Position numbers and translations under genes: made by a program. A stretch of DNA of 64,000 nt from a virus, in IMG/VR virus record IMGVR_UViG_3300037010_003037, positions 62,001-126,000 of that record; one strand, written 5' to 3'. Positions within the stretch are counted from its first letter, which is position 1. Every line of letters starts with the position of its first letter. Below, piece by piece: positions 24,081 through 32,900 of the stretch. The notes under the pieces are model-generated. The model searched no databases, was not told the DNA's origin, and saw only the letters and a program-made list of their open reading frames with translations.

Positions 24081-24379
24081 AAAAGAGCACTCTAATTAAC
24101 ATGAAGGAGCTGCTTGAAAGCCGCTCAAAAAAACCTTGGGCATGCTTTGAGACTGAAGGAATTACTGAAAATGGTCTTGGCGTAGCAATGCATTGGAATG
24201 AAGCCTTCGTTAAACACCTTCACACACTAGGAATTCAAGGCGCTAATGATCATGAGACCCTTCAACTGTTTTTTATGTATATGTCTAGCCGAATCGCAGA
24301 TGGTTTAATTGGTGAGGACACTATTAATCCTGAGGCAATGCCTAATCTAACTAGTGAAGCTAATAAGTTTGTTAGTTAA
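24077..24379 (+). CDS. Hypothetical protein
   Basis: A 100-residue protein coupled to the upstream gene (ATGA). Helical, with W-A-C-F-E-T and M-H-W-N-E-A-F near the middle. No family recognised; position in the clamp operon suggests a replication or transcription accessory factor. A TATAAT at 24414 follows, with no good -35. Confidence 0.5.
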   Translation: MKKSTLINMKELLESRSKKPWACFETEGITENGLGVAMHWNEAFVKHLHTLGIQGANDHETLQLFFMYMSSRIADGLIGEDTINPEAMPNLTSEANKFVS

Positions 24380-24513
24380 GTTTATTAGTTGTTCATAATA
24401 GGATATAATTTAAATTATATTGAAAATTCTTTTGATTCAGCAGTGTTTTTAAAGTATGGTGAGACTGACACGCTGATATAAAAGCTAAGTGATAACTTAT
24501 AAGGAAAAACCTA

Positions 24514-25509
24514 ATGCGTCGAATGATCGTTGACACGGCTAACCTGCTATTTCGAGTGGCAGCTGCGCACGGAAAATACAATACATCTGGAACACCGGAA
24601 GAAAAAGCAGGGTTGGCCATGCACATGGCGCTTAATACTCTAAACAAGTACTATAAAAAATACCAGCCAGACCAGCTTGCTTTAACTTTTGAGGGTCGGA
24701 ATAACTGGCGTAAAAAGTATACTCAATCACCCCAATGCTTGTCTGGTAAGGTATATAAGTCAAACCGCGTCAAAGACCCGTCTATGATTCCATTCTTTGA
24801 GCTGATTGCATCGTTCGAAGAGTTGGTACGTAAGCACACATCTATAGTATGCCTTTCACACCAAGAGTTGGAAGGTGATGACTTGTTTGCGGGATATGTT
24901 CAGCGTTTTGATGCGGTAGGTGATGAAGTAATTGGTATTTCTGGCGATAAGGACTTTGTGCAACTCCTGCGTCATAAAAATTTCATCTTGATTGACCCTG
25001 ACAAAGGTAAACCCCGAAAGGTTGAAGATGTTTGTGGCATTGATGATGCTGATTTTTTTATGTTTGAAAAAGCCTTTCGCGGTGATAAAGGTGATAACGT
25101 TTTCCCAGCATACCCGCGTGTTCTGAAAAAGCGATTGTTGAAAGCATACACAGATGAGTACGAACGTGTGAAGATCATGAATGAAACGTGGCAGTTTAAA
25201 GATCCTGATACCGGTGAAGAAAAGACTTTTCGCGTTGGTGATTTGTTTGAAGAGAACATGTTGCTTATGAATCTTGAAGCGCAGCCTGATTATATCAAGG
25301 CTATCATTAACGAAACTTTAGATTATGAGCTTGAGCATCATGGTAAGTTCTCATTCTTTCATTTTCAACGATTCTGTGGTCAGTTTGGACTAAAGCAAAT
25401 TTCAGAAAATTCAACTAATTTCGTGAATATGTTTAGCGTTACGGGACAACGGTCGCCGAATCGTGAAGGTGGACGTAAGAAAAATTCTGCTACATTGCTG
25501 GAGTACTAA
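24514..25509 (+). CDS. rnh: RNase H / 5'-3' FEN-type nuclease (T4 Rnh-like)
   Basis: A 331-residue protein (T4 RNase H is 305). It has the FEN-family acidic clusters: Asp7 in V-D-T-A-N-L-L-F-R, the E-G-D-D-L-F-A motif near residue 123, G-D-K-D-F about 25 residues later, and the F-R-G-D-K-G-D-N-V helix-hairpin region. A basic arch with R-N-N-W-R-K-K-Y lies in between. The enzyme removes RNA primers and short flaps from Okazaki fragments together with gp45 and gp32. The start has AAGGA at good distance, and the C-terminus is basic. Confidence 0.9.
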   Translation: MRRMIVDTANLLFRVAAAHGKYNTSGTPEEKAGLAMHMALNTLNKYYKKYQPDQLALTFEGRNNWRKKYTQSPQCLSGKVYKSNRVKDPSMIPFFELIASFEELVRKHTSIVCLSHQELEGDDLFAGYVQRFDAVGDEVIGISGDKDFVQLLRHKNFILIDPDKGKPRKVEDVCGIDDADFFMFEKAFRGDKGDNVFPAYPRVLKKRLLKAYTDEYERVKIMNETWQFKDPDTGEEKTFRVGDLFEENMLLMNLEAQPDYIKAIINETLDYELEHHGKFSFFHFQRFCGQFGLKQISENSTNFVNMFSVTGQRSPNREGGRKKNSATLLEY

Positions 25510-25574
25510 GTAGATTTTTGTGATTCCTTATGATGTGATATAAAACGTAATGTGATAGGTTTACTGCTATCTTC

Positions 25575-25582
25575 TATAAATA
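25575..25582 (+). promoter_or_regulatory. T4-type late promoter (TATAAATA)
   Basis: Perfect late octamer, 88 bp upstream of ATG 25671, in a 161-bp gap after the RNase H gene. Together with the terminator at 26121 it marks the 25671 gene as a separate late transcription unit. Confidence 0.7.
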
Positions 25583-25670
25583 CTTAGCGTCATTTAGACG
25601 TAAGTGTTTTATTTTCGGGGTTTTTAAAACGTAAGCACGTTATCCCTACAGATTAAAAAGGAGATCCACC

Positions 25671-26105
25671 ATGGCAGTAAAAGATACTATTGAACTACAG
25701 CCTACCAGCCTTCCACATATTTTTCTTTGCGACGTTGATGATTCAGGTTTGCTTAAGGAAATTGCGCTTGTAAAGCGCTTTAGCGACGGTTCCATTTACT
25801 ATATTGAAATCGACTCACTTCATGCAATTGATAAGAGCCGTATTAAGAAAATTGTTACATCTCAACATGCGGATAAGTATGAGTTGTGGGAACTGATGTC
25901 ACAAAGTAAGCTATCTAATGGAATGAATGCCCTAGATTTTTTCCACAGCAACAATGTAAAAGTTAAGCGTCCAAAGGGAGCTCGTGCTTCTTCTGGTAGT
26001 CTAGAAACAGTACCTGCATATGGTACTGATAAGATGATTGGTTCTGATTTCGTAAACCCAGCTGAAGCAACCTTAGATCCCGCTACTAAGAATTTTAGTT
26101 CATAA
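25671..26105 (+). CDS. Late monocistronic protein of unknown function
   Basis: A 144-residue protein with a strong ribosome site (AAGGAG), its own late promoter and its own strong terminator. That arrangement is typical of abundantly made virion or packaging proteins. The N-terminal half is alpha/beta (L-F-C-D-V-D-D-S). A basic segment K-V-K-R-P-K-G-A-R (residues 95-104) is followed by a flexible Gly/Ser/Ala/Pro tail. No family recognised; DNA- or capsid-binding is possible from the basic patch, but this is inference. Confidence 0.65.
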   Translation: MAVKDTIELQPTSLPHIFLCDVDDSGLLKEIALVKRFSDGSIYYIEIDSLHAIDKSRIKKIVTSQHADKYELWELMSQSKLSNGMNALDFFHSNNVKVKRPKGARASSGSLETVPAYGTDKMIGSDFVNPAEATLDPATKNFSS

Positions 26106-26120
26106 GCTGTTTTTCTTGTA

Positions 26121-26155
26121 GAAACTGGGACCTGTTCAGGTCCCAGTTTCTTTTT
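26121..26155 (+). terminator. Strong intrinsic terminator
   Basis: A perfect 12-bp stem (26121-26132 with 26139-26150), GC-rich toward the loop, six-base loop TGTTCA, then TTTTT. It begins 15 bp after the stop of the 25671 gene. This is the clearest terminator on the plus strand. Confidence 0.92.
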
Positions 26156-26177
26156 AGATATTCATAGTTTATAATAA

Positions 26178-26185
26178 CATAAATA
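26178..26185 (+). promoter_or_regulatory. Late promoter variant (CATAAATA)
   Basis: One mismatch from TATAAATA, just behind the terminator and 84 bp upstream of the transglycosylase gene, so it would restart late transcription for a virion or lysis enzyme. Confidence 0.5.
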
Positions 26186-26268
26186 CAGTTCATTCTGTTT
26201 TTATAAAAGCTCTGCTCTCTATTCAGAAAGTAGACCTACCAACCCTTAAACAAGGAAGGAGATCACTC

Positions 26269-26934
26269 ATGAAACTGAGCAACTATATGCTCTCTTTGGT
26301 CGCTGTCGTTGTAACTTCAGCAGCTGTATTTGCAACAACACATATTATTAGTACTAACCCGACAACAGTTATTAGCATACCCAAAGAAGAAAGAGACGGA
26401 ACTTTTGCAGGTGATAACATTACATTAAAACTTCCAGAAAATTTATCTGACCGGCAAGCAAAACTTCTTTCCATGGCATATCAAATAGCTAAGGAAGATG
26501 GGCATCGATACCCGCAAATTTTGCAGGGAATTATTCTTCAAGAAACTCATGCTGGTGAACTTCGTCATTACAAGGTAGCTGGGCAAGAATTTGGCCTTAA
26601 AACCAATGAACGATACTATGGCGTTGGGCAAATTAAACTTTCAGTTGCAAAGGATGTTCTTAAGCGTTATCCGCAGCTGAAAGATAAATTTAATTTCAAT
26701 ACGGAGATGGATGAAGAAATTATCGCGAAGCTGATTGAAGATGATAGATTTAATCTTACAGTAGCGAGTAAGTATCTATTGATTTTGCGTGATCATGGAT
26801 ATGATACAATAAAACAATTAGCTCTGGCATATAATCAAGGACCTGCTGGTGCTAAACGATTTGATTCAGATACACATCACTATTCGAATGGGGTTATGAA
26901 GTATATTCAAAAGCTTAATGTTGTCAGTAAGTGA
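26269..26934 (+). CDS. Membrane-anchored lytic transglycosylase (SLT-like)
   Basis: A 221-residue protein with an excellent ribosome site (AAGGAGAT). Residues 7-26 are hydrophobic, a signal or anchor segment without an obvious cleavage site. The C-terminal domain has family 1 transglycosylase features: catalytic Glu92 in I-I-L-Q-E-T, the G-V-G-Q-I-K turn near 118-123 and A-L-A-Y-N-Q-G near 185-191. It would cut the peptidoglycan glycan strand from the periplasmic side. It could help lysis (a signal-anchor endolysin) or act in the particle during entry. It stands apart from the minus-strand lysis cassette. Confidence 0.75.
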   Translation: MKLSNYMLSLVAVVVTSAAVFATTHIISTNPTTVISIPKEERDGTFAGDNITLKLPENLSDRQAKLLSMAYQIAKEDGHRYPQILQGIILQETHAGELRHYKVAGQEFGLKTNERYYGVGQIKLSVAKDVLKRYPQLKDKFNFNTEMDEEIIAKLIEDDRFNLTVASKYLLILRDHGYDTIKQLALAYNQGPAGAKRFDSDTHHYSNGVMKYIQKLNVVSK

Positions 26935-26976
26935 GTAAAGAATAGTTTATCATCTATCATCGTTAGAGCGTGTTTC

Positions 26977-27957
26977 ATGTTAAAGTCAGTAACACTTGAG
27001 AGTTTGATTAAGGAACGTCTACATCTTAGACGTTCCCGTACTGGTTGGGATGTTGGAAAGTGTCAGGTTTGCAATGATTATAAGGATCGTGCTGGCTTTA
27101 AATTTGAAAATAACTATGTTGTTTATAATTGTTGGAACTGTGGCACTACTTCTCGTTATGAGGAAGGTAGTGGGCATATTTCAAAGAACATGCGACGCAT
27201 CCTAAATGCGTATGGATTTGACGATACTGAGATTAGTGATGTAGTTAACTCAACATTTTTCAAGCCAATACAAAAGGCAGAAGTTATTACTCTAAGCTCT
27301 ATTTCAAAAATAAACACTAATACTCCTACTGTTAAACTTCCACCAAAATCTTATCGTATAGGGTCAGATGAATTTACTGATTATCAAGAAAAGTTAGTAT
27401 CTTACTTAATCAATCGAAAAATTGATTTGATTAAATATCCATTTTATTTTTCAATGGAAACTCGATTTATTAATCGTGTTATAATTCCTTTCTATCGAAA
27501 TGGGCATTTGATTTATTGGCAGGCACGCTCAATAGACGAGTCTGAAAAGAAACGGTATGATAATTCGCCAGTTTCTCGTAATGCTGTTATTTTCAACTTT
27601 GATCAGCTTTACACATATTCTCCTGGACCATTATTTGTTACTGAAGGGGTATTTGATGCGATGATCGTAAATGGTGTCGCGATTCTTGGAAGTAAGCTAA
27701 ATGATGCAAAAATTGAACTGTTTTCTAAGACTAATCGACGATTAGTTTTTGTGATAGATAAAGATAAGAATGGTAAGCAATTAGCTGAAGACGTTCTTTC
27801 AAGAGGATGGGAGATTGCATTTGCACCAGATGGTGCAAGTGACATCAACAATGCTGCTCAGCGCTTTGGAAAAATTTGGACAATTCAGCAGCTCTTTAAG
27901 AGCATTCCCAAAACAACAAGTGAAGCACAATTAGCAATCAACATAAACTGCAAATGA
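26977..27957 (+). CDS. 61: DNA primase (gp61-like)
   Basis: A 326-residue protein (T4 gp61 is 342). The N-terminal zinc-binding domain has Cys29-x-x-Cys32 and Cys52-x-x-Cys55. The Toprim domain has V-T-E-G-V-F-D-A (near residue 217) and the F-V-I-D-K-D-K-N-G metal site. It makes RNA primers together with the gp41-type helicase encoded just downstream. Its stop overlaps the next start (ATGA). The ribosome site is weak, so primase may be made in low amounts. Confidence 0.88.
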   Translation: MLKSVTLESLIKERLHLRRSRTGWDVGKCQVCNDYKDRAGFKFENNYVVYNCWNCGTTSRYEEGSGHISKNMRRILNAYGFDDTEISDVVNSTFFKPIQKAEVITLSSISKINTNTPTVKLPPKSYRIGSDEFTDYQEKLVSYLINRKIDLIKYPFYFSMETRFINRVIIPFYRNGHLIYWQARSIDESEKKRYDNSPVSRNAVIFNFDQLYTYSPGPLFVTEGVFDAMIVNGVAILGSKLNDAKIELFSKTNRRLVFVIDKDKNGKQLAEDVLSRGWEIAFAPDGASDINNAAQRFGKIWTIQQLFKSIPKTTSEAQLAININCK

Positions 27958-28229
27958 ACAACAAATACGACTATACAAATCTTATTGAACTTTTATTGGT
28001 AGCACCTGAAGATCAACTTGATCCATCAGTACGTTCTTTGATTGAGAAGTGGAACCGACCAATGCCAAAGGCAGTACAAGTTCTTGAGGTGCTTTACAAA
28101 TGTGTTTTCTCTTCACGGTGCTCTGATTTTGTTGTTGGTACACTTGAAACAATCTATGAGCGGGCGCTTGAGAATGAAAATGTAACTCGCGCTGAAATTG
28201 AAAAACTTGTTGCATGGTATGATCTATAA
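27954..28229 (+). CDS. Hypothetical protein between primase and helicase
   Basis: A 91-residue all-helical protein. It overlaps primase by 4 bp, and its stop overlaps the helicase start by one base (TAATG), so it is translated with both. No recognised motif. The placement suggests a primosome accessory protein, which is a guess from context. Confidence 0.55.
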   Translation: MNNKYDYTNLIELLLVAPEDQLDPSVRSLIEKWNRPMPKAVQVLEVLYKCVFSSRCSDFVVGTLETIYERALENENVTRAEIEKLVAWYDL

Positions 28230-29569
28230 TGGAACTTGAAAAACAAAAACTGCTAGTTAGCGCTCTCGCTAGTAATCGCGATCTTATGGCGCTGTGTTCT
28301 AGTATTATCAAACCATCATACTTTGATCCATCTCTCAAGAAGTCAGTTCGCTTCTTGAAAGAATACTTTGAGAAATATAAGGATGTACCTCGTGCTCAAG
28401 TAATACGAGCTGAAACAGGTATTATCCTGGATGATGTTGGAGAGATTAACAAAGCTGAAATGAAGTTCGTCTCTGAGGAGATTGAGACATTCTGCCGTAA
28501 TAGGGCCATGACAGAAGCAATTCTTGCTGGTCCAGAACTTATTCAAAAAGGTGACTTTGGCAAAATCCTGAATGTTCTTAAAGATGCCATTTCAGTAGGG
28601 CTAGTTAAAGACCTAGGAATGGATTATTTCTCTAATCCAGAAGAGCGTTTAAAGAACACCCTTGTTACACAAGCTAGAATATCAACTGGTTGGGCTGAAC
28701 TAGATGATCTTACAGGTGGGGGTCTTAGTAGACAGGAACTTATCATGTTTGCTGCTAACTCTGGTGGTGGTAAGTCAATGACAATGCTGAACTTAGGAAA
28801 AAACCTTCTTGCGCAGGGATTGAATGGTGTTTATATCTCTCTTGAAATGTCAGAGTCAGTAGTTTCTAAACGTCTTGACTCAATGATTTCAATGATTGGG
28901 CAGGATAATCTTCTCAAGGAAATGCAAAAGGTAGCTTCTATCATTGAGAAAGCTAGCGGTAAGATGGGTAAGTTCATCATCAAGCGGATGCCTGAAAACA
29001 GAACTAATATCAATACGATTCGTTCGTACTTGCTTCAACTAGAACAAGCAACAGGGTTTCGCCCCGATTTCATCATTATTGATTACATTGACATCATGGG
29101 AACTACCATGAGCATTTCAATGGATAACTTATTCATCAAGGACAAATACGTTACTGAAGAAGTTAGAAGCTTAGGATATGATTTTGATTGTATCATGATA
29201 AGTGCTTCACAGCTTGGGCGTGGAGCAATTGATGCAGAAAAACTAAGTCAGGCACACATTCAAGGTGGAATTTCAAAGATAAATACATCTGATTATACCA
29301 TCGGTATTAAGCAAGATGATTTGATGAGAGCCTCTGGTGAAATCTACTTTGAAGGGTTAAAGACCCGAAATTCAGCTGGAACTGGGGTACGAAAACTTTT
29401 AGGATGGGATCCAATTTCCCTGAACATTATCTCTCTTCAGAAAAAAGAGAATCAATTACAACTTAACCGCAAATCAAAACCGGCAATTTTGAATTCTAGT
29501 AGTACACTTTTTGAACGAGAAGATGCTACAAAGAAAGATGAAGGCATTTTTAGTTTGATGAACACGTAA
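28229..29569 (+). CDS. 41: Replicative DNA helicase (DnaB-like, gp41)
   Basis: A 446-residue protein (T4 gp41 is 475). Residues 1-120 form the N-terminal helical domain. The RecA-like motor has Walker A A-N-S-G-G-G-K-S (Lys182), the L-E-M-S segment of DnaB motif 1a, Walker B F-I-I-I-D-Y, the S-A-S-Q-L-G-R motif and a C-terminal R-N-S-A-G-T-G arginine region. It unwinds DNA 5'-3' at the fork as a hexamer and couples to the primase. It is followed 14 bp later by a small gene. Confidence 0.93.
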   Translation: MELEKQKLLVSALASNRDLMALCSSIIKPSYFDPSLKKSVRFLKEYFEKYKDVPRAQVIRAETGIILDDVGEINKAEMKFVSEEIETFCRNRAMTEAILAGPELIQKGDFGKILNVLKDAISVGLVKDLGMDYFSNPEERLKNTLVTQARISTGWAELDDLTGGGLSRQELIMFAANSGGGKSMTMLNLGKNLLAQGLNGVYISLEMSESVVSKRLDSMISMIGQDNLLKEMQKVASIIEKASGKMGKFIIKRMPENRTNINTIRSYLLQLEQATGFRPDFIIIDYIDIMGTTMSISMDNLFIKDKYVTEEVRSLGYDFDCIMISASQLGRGAIDAEKLSQAHIQGGISKINTSDYTIGIKQDDLMRASGEIYFEGLKTRNSAGTGVRKLLGWDPISLNIISLQKKENQLQLNRKSKPAILNSSSTLFEREDATKKDEGIFSLMNT

Positions 29570-29583
29570 CAAGGAGAAAACAT

Positions 29584-29832
29584 ATGAAAATTGAAACACC
29601 AACTAATCTAACAATTGATGGTAAAGACTACGCTGTCGCTGACTTTAGTGACAAGGTTAAAAATTTGGTTGCAATTCGCACTGAATGGCAGAATGAAGCA
29701 CAAAAAGAGCGTTTAGCACTTACAAAAACTGAAGCCGCTATCAGAGCTCTTGATGCTGAACTTGCACAACTAGTTAGTGCTGAACTCTCAGAAAAGAATG
29801 GTGCAGCAAATGATGCTGAAATAGCATCATAA
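29584..29832 (+). CDS. Small conserved phage protein (DUF6447-like)
   Basis: An 82-residue protein with an AAGGAG ribosome site. It begins with a short beta hairpin (I-D-G-K-D-Y) and continues with a long charged helix (residues 26-65), likely a coiled coil. Small phage proteins with this hairpin-plus-helix layout are common (DUF6447-type); function unknown. A GC-rich palindrome follows the stop. Confidence 0.6.
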   Translation: MKIETPTNLTIDGKDYAVADFSDKVKNLVAIRTEWQNEAQKERLALTKTEAAIRALDAELAQLVSAELSEKNGAANDAEIAS

Positions 29833-29854
29833 AAGCATAACTTTTTATTAAAAT

Positions 29855-29874
29855 CAGGGGCCTTAAGGCCCCTG
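29855..29874 (+). terminator. GC-rich palindromic terminator-like hairpin
   Basis: A perfect 8-bp stem CAGGGGCC/GGCCCCTG with a TTAA loop, 23 bp after the stop of the small gene. The following bases (TTGTGC) form a poor T tract, so it may pause or be bidirectional rather than terminate fully. It ends the replication operon before the late promoter at 29897. Confidence 0.6.
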
Positions 29875-29896
29875 TTGTGCATGAAAATACATTATC

Positions 29897-29904
29897 TATA
29901 AATA
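29897..29904 (+). promoter_or_regulatory. T4-type late promoter (TATAAATA)
   Basis: Perfect octamer 41 bp upstream of ATG 29946. It fixes that ATG as the start of the large gene, because an upstream GTG in the same frame at 29877 lies ahead of the promoter and inside the hairpin region. Confidence 0.7.
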
Positions 29905-29945
29905 CATTGTTGACTCTTAACCTTCTACTATATCATTATTATTTC

Positions 29946-32900
29946 ATGGCACATCTTCTAAAAAATGTCGTCTTATTTGAAGGCATAACTCATCTTGAGG
30001 ATTTACCACTCGATGAGTTTATTCGCACGGTTGAAACACTAAAAGATAAGATAATTACTGAAAAGTTAGATGGAGCAAACCTTTGGTTTGGTCTAGATGA
30101 GAACGGGCTATTTACATCTAGAGAAGGTAAAACACCAAAGAATTCTCGATTCTATAGTGTTAGTGATTATGCCATGGTGGCGGCATATAATGGATTTAGA
30201 GCAGCCCATTTAGCCCTTGAGGCAGTCGAACCAATCATTCGAAAGTATTTTCAACAGGGTGATACTGCTGAAATTGAAGTTCTGTTTGGTCGTCAACCAA
30301 ACACAGTACCTTATGGAGTTAATGACAAGAATTTCATTGTTATTCTAAGGGCAGTTAATGACACACCAGATGAGCGGATTCAGAAACTTGCAAATGCTTT
30401 ACAAAATAAGGTAGTTACTGTAAAATCAACAGTAATATCTTCACCAGATGGTGAACAACTTCAACAAGAAGATGTAAAAATGAAGTGGGAGTTCACTAAA
30501 ACAACTCCTATCAATACCAAACAGGTTAATACTAAGGAAGCAATGAAGCTTCTTAGTGAACTTAAGATGTATCTAAAGCAGAAGAACAACGTTCTTCCAG
30601 AAATGACGAATGCGCAAGTTGCTGAGCTCAAATTATCATCAGTACCTAAAGATCAAAGAGAAGAAGCTAAAAAAGAACGTGAAAGAGTCAATGCCTACAT
30701 TATGACCAATTTCAAAGGTCCAATAAAAGAGCTATTGCTCAACAACCTTGTTCGTAAAATTAAACCATTCTTACAAGCAAAAGATCTTGACTCATCTGAG
30801 GAAATTGGTGTAGAAGGTGTTGTTGTTCGTGATCCTGTTTCTGGTTCACAGATAAAGATTGTTGATAAAGACGTGTTTACAGCCATCAACTCCTTCAATA
30901 ATGAAGTTCGCAATATTATTTCTGGTCTTGTAAGAACAACAGATCAAGATGCACCTATTGAAGCACGAGGCGGAGTGTTCGGACAAGCAAAAATTCGTAT
31001 TGCTAATCTTCTAGGTGTTAAAGAGCTGGCAGCATCTTCGTCTGCTAAACGCTTTATCAGTAAATTTAAGCAGAATGATCCAATATCAACAGCTGATGCT
31101 TTAGCTAAAAGTCTAAAGATTACAAATCTTTCATCAATTAAAACAAAGATATCAGCTATTCTCAAGAGCACACTTCAAGATATTGATGAAATATTGAATG
31201 ATTTCAAACAAGAAGCTGGAAAGCTTAAACTTAAACTAAAAACTGGAAAAGAAATCGGTATAAGTCCTGAAGTTATGAACCGCACGCTTACCGCATTTGC
31301 GGAAACTAAAGCTGATATCAATAGACTTAACAAATTAGTGCAAAAAAGTAGTACTCCAATAGAACTTATACTGGCTTTGTATGGTAGAACAATCGAATCA
31401 CTCTTTAATGGAGATAAAACCGAAGTGAAAGAATCATTCAACTTAATAAAATCTTTACAAGAAGAAGGTGATAGTGGTAGTGTAGATTCAGGAGCTGCAA
31501 ACAATGGAACAGAAGCTCAACTTTCTAATCCTGCCGGGTATATATCATCTGTTCAAACAGGTGCTATTGCATCTGTGCCATTCAAGCTTCTTAAAGGCTC
31601 GAAGATTGTTCAACGCAGAAAGAGAAATTTCACTCGACCTAAAAAGTTCCCCACACCGCAATCACGTTCAGAGTTTAAGCCGACCAGTGAAGGTGGGGAT
31701 TTTTCACTGATTAAGACTATCAGTGAAGACTGGTCACATGTAAAAGACATGAAATTTGCAACTGATGTTGATGATTCTGCATTAGCTAAATCTGATGTTG
31801 AATTTTCACGGTTAAGAAATAACCTTAATATAAGTGATAACGTTTCAGCGATGGACGTTGACCGTTATTTAGACAAAGCACATGAACTAAATAATGAAGT
31901 TGACAGTATAGTCTTTGGCATGGAAACAGATGATGGTAGTATTGTAAAGGTATGGGTAAATGCGCAAGAGGCAGATAACTTTGAAGCAGCTCTAGCTAAA
32001 TTACTTGGTCAAGAAGATGATGTAGAAAAAGTCATTAATATGTTAGCTGATAAGTTTGATATCGTTGATGTTGAATGGCCAGAAAGCATGCAACATGGAA
32101 CAGAAGACTCTACTGATAAATCTTTAGATAATTATTCACAGGATAATAGTGATATAAAAGATGATGATAATTTTGATTCAAATAAAGAATTGAGTCCTGA
32201 AGATAATACTGAAGACGCCTCTGAAAATGATGACATTTATCTTGGAACAGAATCTGATAAGGATGAAGAGAATGAAGATGAAGAGAATGAAGATGAAGAT
32301 GAAGATGAAGAGAATGAAGATGAAGATGAAGATGAAGAGAATGAAGATGAAGAGAATGAAGATGAAGACGAAGAGAATGAAGATGAAGATGAAGATGAAG
32401 AGAATGAAGATGAAGAGAATGAAGATGAAGAGAATGAAGATGAAGAGAATGAAGATGAAGACGTTTTTCTTGGAACAAAATCTGATAAGGATGAAGATGA
32501 GGAAGAAATTTCTTCTAAAAAGGAAACTAAGTCCAATATAATTGGTAAAGAAAAACCAAAAAGTAAAAAAGCAAAAGACATAAAAAAGGAGTCAGTTATG
32601 TTAACATACGGTCAACGATTTAAGGAAAAAATTCTTTCTGAAGAAAATCAAAAGAAAGATAGAAACAAAAATTATAGGGAAAAGAATGATCTTGAACAAC
32701 AAGAAGACCCTATTGTTATTGCTTCTCGTGCAAAGAATAAGAAGCAAGTTGATGATCTTATAAAATCATTTCCAACGGCGAGCCAAAAAGCAATAATCAC
32801 TTTAATGCTTACACTCGGCGCACCAGCGAACGCGATGAAGATTCATAAAACTGATCTTCGCGAAAATATTGAACCTGTTGCAGAAAAGTATCGCAAGAAC

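Noticed and set aside
29877-29945. GTG start extending the giant gene 23 codons upstream
   Set aside because: It lies before the late promoter at 29897 and next to the hairpin, and has no ribosome site; ATG 29946 fits promoter and the N-terminal sequence.
32110-32581. Long open frames on both strands across the acidic repeat (His/Leu/Ser- and Met/Lys-rich)
   Set aside because: They arise from the repetitive DNA, which lacks stop codons in several frames; composition is not protein-like and the coding strand gene is clear.
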